A program made the position numbers and the translations under genes. The notes beneath the pieces are model-generated. The model made no database searches. It was not told the DNA's origin and saw nothing but the letters and a program-made list of their open reading frames with translations. Of a DNA stretch of 64,000 nucleotides, positions 18,651 to 26,094 are shown one piece after another. The stretch's first letter is position 1. The number at the start of each line of letters is the position of its first letter. Origin of the DNA: Rhodococcus koreensis (lineage in GTDB: Bacteria; Actinomycetota; Actinomycetes; Mycobacteriales; Mycobacteriaceae); the NCBI RefSeq assembly GCF_900105905.1, contig NZ_FNSV01000005.1, positions 248,001 to 312,000 of the forward strand, written 5' to 3'.

Positions 18651-19585
18651 GCCACGAGTACGTACAAGTTCGACTGGCGGCGAAGCGTCGCGTTGCGGCC
18701 AACGTGATCGAGTTTCACTTCGAGGCTATCGACGGGTCCTCCCTTTCCTCTCCCGCACCAGGCGATCACATCGAGATACTTACGCCGTCAGGACTGCCGA
18801 GGCGCTACTCGACAACCGCAGGCCCCCACGGGTCAGGCGGAGGGTGGACGGTCGGCATCGCACTGGACCCTGCAGGTAGCGGCGGTTCGGCCAGCATGCA
18901 TATGCAGGCAACGACAGGGGACATTATGAACGTGCGACCGCCGACAACTAATTTCCCGCTCAAGATGTCCAATAGCGCCCTGTTCATCGCGGGCGGTATC
19001 GGGATTACGCCCATTCGATCCATGTACCACGCAGCTCGGCGAGAAGGAAAGCCGTATGAGCTCGTATACCTTGCAGGGTCCAGGCCGGAGGCGGCGTATG
19101 CGACCGAGTTCACTGAAGACCCCCAGTCCACGCTCTATATCCGGGATGAGCATGATGGACGGTTCGATCTGTGGAAGATCCTAGAACGCCCGGGCGAACG
19201 AGATTTGTTTTGCTGTGGACCGCCCGCCCTCATGACCCAGGTGCGGGCACTCACCATGCACTGGCGTCCATCCCGGATCCATTTTGAAACATTCTCCGGT
19301 GTCTCTCCCTTGGATGAGTTCAGTGGGCCCTTTTCGGCAATATGGGTTCCCACGGGCGAGATGATTCCCGTCCCGACTGATAAGACACTATTGGCAGCGA
19401 TGCGGTCCGTCGGCATCGACTGGCCGAGTTCCTGCAACGCGGGGACTTGCGGAACGTGCAAGGTGTCACTCATCGGGGGCGATGCGGACCATCGAGATGC
19501 ACTATTGACTGAGGAGGAGCAGGCAAAATGGCTCCTCCCTTGCGTCTCACGCGGAGATAGAGTCCTCGAGTTAGGGCCGGCCTAA
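18647..19585 (+). CDS. PDR/VanB-type reductase with C-terminal [2Fe-2S] ferredoxin domain
   Basis: 312 residues in three parts. The flavin-binding barrel carries RRYS at 52-55, the NAD(P)-binding domain carries GGIGITP at 116-122, and the plant-type ferredoxin domain has Cys263, Cys268, Cys271 and Cys299. This layout passes electrons from NADH through FMN and an iron-sulfur centre, usually to a Rieske oxygenase. No oxygenase is adjacent. The only partner is the overlapping MOSC gene, so I infer that it feeds electrons to that molybdenum protein. The gene ends shortly before the convergent MFS gene. Confidence 0.88.
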   Translation: MSHEYVQVRLAAKRRVAANVIEFHFEAIDGSSLSSPAPGDHIEILTPSGLPRRYSTTAGPHGSGGGWTVGIALDPAGSGGSASMHMQATTGDIMNVRPPTTNFPLKMSNSALFIAGGIGITPIRSMYHAARREGKPYELVYLAGSRPEAAYATEFTEDPQSTLYIRDEHDGRFDLWKILERPGERDLFCCGPPALMTQVRALTMHWRPSRIHFETFSGVSPLDEFSGPFSAIWVPTGEMIPVPTDKTLLAAMRSVGIDWPSSCNAGTCGTCKVSLIGGDADHRDALLTEEEQAKWLLPCVSRGDRVLELGPA

Positions 19586-19718
19586 CCTCAATGGTTCGCT
19601 GATCAAGCTGAACTCCTCCATGCCTGTGAAAAGCTATCTCTGATCATCGGGCGAAGGTCGAGATCCTTTCGCTAGCCGAGTCATAAGCACTGATGGGTGT
19701 CGGTGCGGTTGCGCGTGT

Positions 19719-19754
19719 CGCTGGCCGCGGGGAACGTTGTCCCTGCGGCCAGCG
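19719..19754 (-). terminator. Hairpin after MFS transporter 2
   Basis: CGCTGGCCGC and GCGGCCAGCG pair across a 16-base centre that adds GGGA/TCCC. It lies about 30 bases beyond the stop of the minus-strand MFS gene. Confidence 0.7.
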
Positions 19755-19786
19755 GTGGGCTCGTACCTCGGCTGAACGTGGCCGGG

Positions 19787-21115
19787 TTAGTGGGTAAGCT
19801 CGGCCGCGGCCTCGGTGAGACTCATCCCCTTCGTCTCCGGCGCCAGCCACTGCGACAACCCGGCACCGGCGACCGCCACCACCGCCGCGATCAACATCGT
19901 CGGACCGGCACCGAGACCACTCATCGACACCGGCATCAAAAACGTGCCGATTCCGGCACCGACACGGCTGACGGACGTCGCGAAACCGGTTCCGATACCC
20001 CGGATCTCGGTCGGGAGCACCTCGGGCGGATACACCCCGGTCAGAGCGTTGTACATCGCGTTGAAGAACGAGAAAACCAGGAACAACGCCAGCACCACGG
20101 CGGCCGGGGCACCCGTCCACAGACCGATCACCGCAAGGACGACGGCACACAGCCACTGCGGCGGCACGGTCAGGACACGCCGACCGACCCTGTCGATCAG
20201 GAAAAACGTGAGCACCACTCCAGTGAGCGCGACCGCGGAGAGTCCGACGCCACCGGCGAGACCACCGCCGAGCCCATACTGGTGCAGCACACTGTCGGCG
20301 AAGGTGGCGATGGCGAAGTACGGGGTGACAGCACAGAACCAGAACCCGGAAATGAACAGGGTAGACCGCCAGTGCTGCTTGTTGAACAGCATCGAGAAAG
20401 TGCCCTTGGCCACGTCCTCGTGCTCGACATCGGCGAGCACATCACTCGCCAAATACTTGCGAGCGAGAGCGCGGGCTTCGTCCTTACGGCCCCTACTCCA
20501 CAACCAGCGCGGCGATTCGGGCAGACCGAGCCGGCCGAGGAAAAGGACCACCGACAAGATCGTGCTGGTCGCCAGGATCAAATGCCAACTCAAACTGGTG
20601 TATTCGTTGAGCAGATACCCGATCAGAAACGCTGTCATGAAGCCGCCGTACCAGGCGATCTGCATCGCACCGAGCAGTCGCCCCCGCAGATGCGTGGGCG
20701 AGAATTCACTCATCAGGGGCCAGCCGACCGAGTACTCGATACCGATCGCGATCCCCATCAGCACCCGCACCACCAGCAGCCACATCGGCGAATCGATGAA
20801 CACCTGCATCCCCGAGGCAACGGTGAACAAAGCGATGTCGAAGGTGAACAACGGCTTGCGACCCCACCTGTCGGCAGCCCAGCCACCAATCGGAGAACCC
20901 AGCAGCACACCGATCAGGGCGGCCGCGGCGATCATCCCCTCCCACAGCGCCGAGATCTGCAAATCCTCGGCCATCGTGGCCGAGACCGGTCCGATGATGC
21001 CGAGGATGTAACCATCCAGGAACATGCCCCCAATCAGGACCGTGACCATCCTGATCATGAAACGACGCTTACCCGCCGCTGAGCCGTCGCCCCGACCGGC
21101 AGTTGTGTTCTTCAC
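19787..21115 (-). CDS. MFS transporter (2), paralogue of 16085-17425
   Basis: 442 residues from a GTG at 21115 (VKNTTAGRGDGS), the position that matches the GTG of transporter 1; an in-frame ATG at 21193 is possible. The two proteins align end to end, including GGWAADRWGRKP, PTHLRGRLLGAMQIAWYGGF and LPESPRWLWSRGRKDEAR. It has twelve predicted membrane segments. It lies next to a decayed TIM-barrel-like gene on the same strand. Having two copies suggests related but not identical substrates, or a recent duplication. Confidence 0.9.
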   Translation of the reverse strand: MKNTTAGRGDGSAAGKRRFMIRMVTVLIGGMFLDGYILGIIGPVSATMAEDLQISALWEGMIAAAALIGVLLGSPIGGWAADRWGRKPLFTFDIALFTVASGMQVFIDSPMWLLVVRVLMGIAIGIEYSVGWPLMSEFSPTHLRGRLLGAMQIAWYGGFMTAFLIGYLLNEYTSLSWHLILATSTILSVVLFLGRLGLPESPRWLWSRGRKDEARALARKYLASDVLADVEHEDVAKGTFSMLFNKQHWRSTLFISGFWFCAVTPYFAIATFADSVLHQYGLGGGLAGGVGLSAVALTGVVLTFFLIDRVGRRVLTVPPQWLCAVVLAVIGLWTGAPAAVVLALFLVFSFFNAMYNALTGVYPPEVLPTEIRGIGTGFATSVSRVGAGIGTFLMPVSMSGLGAGPTMLIAAVVAVAGAGLSQWLAPETKGMSLTEAAAELTH

Positions 21116-21174
21116 AGATGACAATGGACTTTCCTGTCGATCGGGATGAGTAATACCGGCATAACCAGGCTCAC

Positions 21175-21380
21175 AGCGCAGCGAAAAGGGCACTCACCAC
21201 CGAGCCCAGCGGCGTCGAGCAGCCCCTCCCCGCCGGAACGCACCACCTCCAACACCACGTCCAGACCGCCCCAACGCCCTTGCAACCCCCACACTGAGCA
21301 CGCAAACCATCGCGGAAGCAGTCGCAGGCGGACGAAGCGGCGACGTCGGGCGTGAGCATCACGATGATCTGCGGCTTCAC
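21175..21380 (-). pseudogene. Decayed TIM-barrel-like gene (copy C)
   Basis: The start is preserved (GTG AAG CCG, then QIIVMLTPDV and CDCFRDG, against QIVVMLTHND and RDCFRDA in copy B). A large deletion and frame change follow; DNA for VLEVV and GLLDAAGLGG is still visible. Only about 200 of 690 bases remain. It diverges from intact gntR C, as the intact copies diverge from theirs. Confidence 0.75.
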
Positions 21381-21513
21381 TTGAGTTCGCCTCAAAGTTC
21401 GAAGATCGGCGGTGGACCGTGTGGCGAGATAGCCTCCGTGAGTTTCCGAAATTCTCCGTCGTTGCTTCGAGGGCCACTTACCCGAAGTTAAGAAATCTCA
21501 CCAAATACCACCG

Positions 21514-21528
21514 AGTTGTCCTACAACT
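21514..21528. promoter_or_regulatory. GntR operator C, perfect palindrome
   Basis: AGTTGT-CCT-ACAACT lies between the decayed TIM-barrel-like gene and gntR C. A second half-match, AGTTGT-GCT-AC, is at 21591-21601, directly upstream of the gntR start. It suggests autoregulation. Confidence 0.72.
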
Positions 21529-21612
21529 TCCCACAATGACGACTGTAAGTGATCTGCATCACTAATGTCAACTGGCGATACTGCCTATTCAGTTGTGCTA
21601 CCTCTGCGTACG

Positions 21613-22425
21613 ATGTGGGACATGAAGGCAGAGGTCGAGACCGAGGTGCGCACTCGAAGACGAGTGACCGCAGACGCCCCGCCGCGCGTCAGCGCTACCG
21701 CACGGGCAGTCCAGTCACTGCGGCTGCGACTGTCGCAGGAATCCTGGTCGGCCGGTGACCGCCTGCCCTCCGAGCCCGCCCTCGCCAAAGAGCTGGGCGT
21801 CAGCAGGGTCAGCGTCCGCGCAGCACTCGCGCAGCTCGAGAGTGAGGGTCTGGTGGATCGGCGGCACGGGTCCGGCACATACGTCAATTCAGTGCGGCCG
21901 CTGGTGCGCAGCCTGCACCTGAACGTGGGCTCGGCCGAGCTCATCAAGTCCCGAGGACACGTACCGGGCATCTCGGAGATGTCCTGGAAGCAGGAAGCCG
22001 CCGACGACGAGGTCGCCGAACGCCTCGCCATCGACGTCACGACATCGGTCATCCACCTCTACCGTGTACGCACCGCAGACGAGACCCCCGTCACGATCTC
22101 GCACGACTACTTCGCCGCCGCCCTTCTCCCGGACCAGCAACCACTGAGCCTAGGCCCCTCGCTCTACAACTTTCTCTCTACAGTCTGCGATGTCGAAGTG
22201 AAATTCGGCGTCGCGAACCTCGAACCCACACTCATTGACGAAGAGCAAGCGAAAATCTTCGGAGTCGATGCCGGCGAGCTATGCCTGATGATCAAGCAAA
22301 TCGACTACGACCTCGACGAACGCCCCGTCTCGTACTCGATCGAGTACCACCTCGCCAGCGCCTTCAACTTCCAACTCGTCCGCCAAGGACCGGGCACCCT
22401 CTCCCGCCCCGCCGCCGTCCGATAG
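21613..22425 (+). CDS. GntR/HutC-family transcriptional regulator (copy C)
   Basis: 270 residues from the ATG at 21613; an ATG at 21622 and one at 21565 are alternatives, but the last would place coding sequence over the half-operator at 21591. The winged helix carries LPSEPALAKELGVSRVSVR and RRHGSGTYV. The UTRA domain ends VSYSIEYHLASAFNF. It is closely related to copy A in both domains, so both may bind the same palindrome, which recurs at five places. Its former divergent partner is a pseudogene, so it may now act mainly on distant sites. Confidence 0.9.
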   Translation: MWDMKAEVETEVRTRRRVTADAPPRVSATARAVQSLRLRLSQESWSAGDRLPSEPALAKELGVSRVSVRAALAQLESEGLVDRRHGSGTYVNSVRPLVRSLHLNVGSAELIKSRGHVPGISEMSWKQEAADDEVAERLAIDVTTSVIHLYRVRTADETPVTISHDYFAAALLPDQQPLSLGPSLYNFLSTVCDVEVKFGVANLEPTLIDEEQAKIFGVDAGELCLMIKQIDYDLDERPVSYSIEYHLASAFNFQLVRQGPGTLSRPAAVR

Positions 22426-22790
22426 ACCCGGTCGAGGGCGGAAGGTCACATGCATCACGGCTCGAATTCATACTGGCTGACGTGCATGATTCACCGGGTT
22501 GGGGCGTGGGGGCAGGAATAGAGATCATACCGATCTCACCTTCTCGAGCCGCAGCGCTTGCCGCTGGACGCACACCGTTTCATTCGATACGGCACGCCAC
22601 CCGGATGGGTCAACACGCGCACCCGCGACAGAAGCCTGTCCGTTTTGCCGCTTGTTCACCGCGGTGAACAAGTCGTGCCCGGGGCCGGTTTCAAGGCCTC
22701 GTAGGTGATGTTCACCAGGCGCGTCGCTGACGGTGCCTGGGGAGATTGGTTATCGTCGGACCTGCGTAGAAACAAGGGGGAGCGGCGACC
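22426..22790. other. Intergenic stretch before the RNB gene
   Basis: No gene recognised. AGGGGGAGCGG at 22773-22785 is the ribosome site of the next gene. Confidence 0.5.
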
Positions 22791-24665
22791 ATGACATCTT
22801 CGACAGTCACCGACGTATCGACGCTGCTGATGATCGACTCGACGTCTGCGCGGGACCGGGACGACGCCTTCGCCGTCATCCCCCTCCCCGACGGCCGCGG
22901 GTGGGCGGTCGAGGTTCACATCGCCGGCGTCGCCGACGTCGTAGAACTGGGGTCGGTCGCCGACAAGCAGGCGTTCCTGCGGGCCGAGACCCGATACCTG
23001 CGCAGCCGCACCATTCCGATGCTCGGCGACACGGCCGAACAGGCCGCCACCCTGACCACCGAAGCCGCGCGGACCAGTCTGCGGGTCACCGGCACCATCA
23101 CGACCGACGGCCGGCTGGTCGACACCGCCGTCGGGCGTGGACAGATCCCGTCGGGCCGGTGCGTGGCCATCGATCACGCGCAGGTGCCCGGCATCCTGAC
23201 CGACCCGGCACATCCGCTGCACCCCCAACTAGCCGCGGCGGATGCGGCCGCGCAGATCCTGCTCGGCGCCCGCCGCGACGGCGGCGCCCTGGCGTTCTAC
23301 GACCTCACCCGCGGCTGGGCGACCAACGAAGACGGCGCCATCGTCGCGATCGCCGCCGAACTGCGGACCGTCGCCTACGTCATCGTCCAGGAACTGATGA
23401 TCGCCACCAACGAAGCCGTCGCCCTCTGGTGTGTGGAGCAGGGGTTACCGATCCTCTTCCGCAACCACCGACCCAACCCCGTCGCCGGCCCCACCGACGA
23501 ACTGATGACCGAGATCGCCGCCGCGGCCGGCGACCCCGACCTGTTCGCGAAACTCCGCGGACGGCTGCTGTCCACGCTGCGGGCCGCAACCTACGACCCG
23601 ACGGTCCACGGACACTACGGATTACGGCTCAGCGCCTACAGCCACGTCACCTCCCCGCTGCGCCGGGTGGCCGACCTGATCAACCAACGGATCATCCTCG
23701 CCCACCTCGACCACTCCCCCACCCCCTACACCCCGGACCAGCTCGCCGCCCTCGGCACCGACCTCAACCGGCGCACCCGCGCCGCCCGGGAAGCAAAGAA
23801 GAACCACTTCAAACACGCCGACCACCGCATCGTCACCCAAGAGGCGGCACGCGACCTCACCATGCTCGATGCCCGCACCTTCCACAAGGTCCTCAAAACC
23901 GCAGCCACCGCACCACTCCGCGACGAGATCGCCGCCGAACTCGCCCGCCGCGTCGACGCCGACCTGCTGACCGCCCCGGACGTCGCGGTCCTGATCGACG
24001 CCGCCGACCCCACCTGGCGCCCGATCCAACTCCGCGTCCTCGACACCCTCGCCGACACCCACCCGGAGATGGGGCCGAGCGTGGTGTCGGTGTGGCGGCA
24101 AACCCACCCCGACCAATCCCCACCGGAGCTCGAGACTCGGCGCAACGGCGCCGACCACCACCCACTGTTCGCCGCCCGCGCCACCCACCGCAGCATTCGC
24201 GGACCCTGGACCACCGCCGCTGCGAAGAAGCCGGCCGAACAGGCCGCCCACTGGGCGGCACTACGCGCGCAGCTGCTTGGTACCGACCACCCCGACCCGG
24301 AACCCGAATGGCCTGCGGCACCGCAGAACCCGCAGGCACCTGCCCCGCCCGCGTCCGAGGACCCTGGTCCGGTCATCCCCCGGCCGCCGCACGATACGAC
24401 CACGCTGACCGCGTTCAACCTGGATGAGGCGAAGAAGTCCAAGGCCCTGTCCAACCCCACCGCGTGGCTGATGAGCCTGGCCCAGAACAACCATCAAGCC
24501 CCACCCGAGTGGGAGATTCGCACCGACGGACCCGCGCACGCACCCCACTTCACCGCCACCGTGCACCTCGCCGGCCACACCGCCACCGCCGACGCGACCA
24601 CGAAAACCGCGGCGAAGACCGCATCCGCGGCCGCGCTCATCGAGGCACTCTTCGCCCGGCAGTGA
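22791..24665 (+). CDS. RNB-domain exoribonuclease (RNase II/R type) with C-terminal dsRNA-binding-like domain
   Basis: 624 residues. The RNB catalytic core starts at residue 13, with Asp16-x5-Asp22-x-Asp24-Asp25 (IDSTSARDRDDAF), the pattern of the metal-binding aspartates of RNase II. YSHVTSPLRRVADLINQR supplies the substrate-binding arginines. RNase II and R have cold-shock domains before and an S1 domain after this core; none is present here. Instead, a long Pro/Ala-rich linker leads to residues about 555-624 (NPTAWLMSLAQNN, HFTATVHLAG, AKTASAAALIEAL), which follow the alpha-beta3-alpha order of a dsRNA-binding domain. It is monocistronic, with its own terminator. Confidence 0.88.
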   Translation: MTSSTVTDVSTLLMIDSTSARDRDDAFAVIPLPDGRGWAVEVHIAGVADVVELGSVADKQAFLRAETRYLRSRTIPMLGDTAEQAATLTTEAARTSLRVTGTITTDGRLVDTAVGRGQIPSGRCVAIDHAQVPGILTDPAHPLHPQLAAADAAAQILLGARRDGGALAFYDLTRGWATNEDGAIVAIAAELRTVAYVIVQELMIATNEAVALWCVEQGLPILFRNHRPNPVAGPTDELMTEIAAAAGDPDLFAKLRGRLLSTLRAATYDPTVHGHYGLRLSAYSHVTSPLRRVADLINQRIILAHLDHSPTPYTPDQLAALGTDLNRRTRAAREAKKNHFKHADHRIVTQEAARDLTMLDARTFHKVLKTAATAPLRDEIAAELARRVDADLLTAPDVAVLIDAADPTWRPIQLRVLDTLADTHPEMGPSVVSVWRQTHPDQSPPELETRRNGADHHPLFAARATHRSIRGPWTTAAAKKPAEQAAHWAALRAQLLGTDHPDPEPEWPAAPQNPQAPAPPASEDPGPVIPRPPHDTTTLTAFNLDEAKKSKALSNPTAWLMSLAQNNHQAPPEWEIRTDGPAHAPHFTATVHLAGHTATADATTKTAAKTASAAALIEALFARQ

Positions 24666-24736
24666 TAGCGCCGCGCGGTCTTGTGTCTACCGCGGCAACA
24701 CCAGTCGGGCGCCGAGGCCACTGAACCGCGCCGTCA

Positions 24737-24762
24737 GTCTCAGGCGGATAGCCGCCTGAGAC
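24737..24762 (+). terminator. Intrinsic-type hairpin after the RNB gene
   Basis: A perfect 11-bp stem (GTCTCAGGCGG / CCGCCTGAGAC) with an ATAG loop, 71 bases past the stop codon. The stretch from here to 25170 contains no recognisable gene. Confidence 0.8.
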
Positions 24763-25174
24763 GCCTGAGGCGCGCGACCGAAACGGGGACGGCACTCTCG
24801 TGGCGGCCCGGACAAAAGCGCCGACGATCGATCGGAGCATCGACATCCCGACGCTCTTCGGTCCGAAAACAGAATGACGCAGGGACACCACACCGCGGTT
24901 CGGGCGAGAGCAGGTCCCCGGGTAGCCGGTCGAGACGAGCGCGGATGCGCGATTTCCGGGCCGATGTGTCAGGGGAGTGTCCACACTGCGGTGCCGATGA
25001 CGACTGACCGGCATCGCAGACATGGGCGCTACCCGCCTGATCGAGTGTCTTTGAACCCGATTCAGTACCGCTTCTGATACCCCGCTCCCCACTCATCGAC
25101 AACTTGTTTAGCCTATTTGAACTGCTACTATGCTGCCACTCCCCCACTCCCCACCAAAATCGACGAACCGTGAA

Positions 25175-25267
25175 AATATGCGTCGTGTTCGGCGACGAAC
25201 ACGATGTCGGTTCTCAGCCGATATGGCGAGTTCTCAGGCGATCTGTCGGCGTGGTGGCGAGTTCTCA
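25175..25267. repeat. Candidate left end of the Tn7-like transposon, TnsB-site-like repeats
   Basis: GTTCTCA recurs at 25210, 25230 and 25261, each preceded by a GA(T)nTG...CG segment. At 25175, AAATATGCGT matches the complement of the innermost right-end repeat (ACGCATATT at 30521). The repeats overlap the first codons of tnsA, as TnsB sites can. I cannot fix the outer border or the target duplication. Confidence 0.4.
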
Positions 25268-26094
25268 TCGAATGTGGCGAGGATGATGTCCCGGTGCTGG
25301 ATGGACAGGTAGGGCAGGCGGGGTCTGCCGGGGACTTCGAGGCCGTGTTCGTCACCGAGAGTGGCGTGGAGCGGCGGGTGCCGTGGGAGTGGCTGCCTGA
25401 GGTGATAGGTGAGCTGGGACGGCCGGCGCGATCGTTCCCGTCGTATCGAGGTCAGCGGAAATTTCCGGGCTGGTATTGGTCGAGCACGATGGGCCGCCGG
25501 ATCGGGTTCGAGTCGTGGGTGGAGCGAGATCACCTGGTGACGTTGGATTTCGACGCCTCGGTGGTGAGGATCGTGTCCCAGCCGTTCTGGCTGCTGTGGC
25601 CGCACGGTGGCAAGCAGCGGCGGCACGCTCCCGACTTTCTGGTGTCGTCGGCCGATGGGGGTGTGCTGGTGCTGGACTCGCGTCGATGCGAGCTGATCGG
25701 CGAGAGGGACCGCGAGGCGTTAGAGACGGCGGGCCGGGCGTGCGCGGCACTGGGCTGGCGGTATGCGGTGTGGGACCGGCTGGACGGCGTGGTGGTGAAC
25801 AACCAGAGGTGGTTGGCGGGGTACCGGCATCCGCGGTGTTTCGACGAGCCGGTGGCGGCGCGGCTGCTGGAGGTGTTTCAGCTGCCGCGGCCGTTGGTGG
25901 AGGGCGCCGAGTTGGTGGGCGACCCGCTAGGCACGTTGCCGGTGCTCTATCACCTGATGTGGAGGCAGCTGCTGGTCGCGGATCTGTCGGTGGTGCTGTC
26001 GCACCGCACCGTCGTGCGTTGTGCGCCCCCGGTGGCGAATCTGGCGCGAGTGGCGAATCTGGCGGACGAGTTGGCGGCGGGTGGTCGGTCGTGA
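25204..26094 (+). CDS. tnsA: TnsA-like transposase endonuclease subunit
   Basis: 296 residues with the TnsA nuclease core: Glu103 in GFESWVERDHL, Asp144 in RHAPDF and a VLVLDSR strand ending at residue 160, where Tn7 TnsA has a Gln-x-Lys. In Tn7, TnsA cuts the 5' ends of the element and makes a heteromer with TnsB. The start is uncertain because the first 20 codons coincide with end-like repeats. Its last base overlaps the tnsB start (GTGA), and the four genes to 30270 form one operon. Confidence 0.85.
   Translation: MSVLSRYGEFSGDLSAWWRVLIECGEDDVPVLDGQVGQAGSAGDFEAVFVTESGVERRVPWEWLPEVIGELGRPARSFPSYRGQRKFPGWYWSSTMGRRIGFESWVERDHLVTLDFDASVVRIVSQPFWLLWPHGGKQRRHAPDFLVSSADGGVLVLDSRRCELIGERDREALETAGRACAALGWRYAVWDRLDGVVVNNQRWLAGYRHPRCFDEPVAARLLEVFQLPRPLVEGAELVGDPLGTLPVLYHLMWRQLLVADLSVVLSHRTVVRCAPPVANLARVANLADELAAGGRS

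Noticed and set aside
19697..21082. Plus-strand frame of 461 codons
   Set aside because: Antisense to MFS transporter 2, very rich in His, Gln and Arg, with no domain.
22733..24427. Second long plus-strand frame over the RNB gene
   Set aside because: Arg/Pro/His-rich and out of frame with the RNB catalytic motifs.
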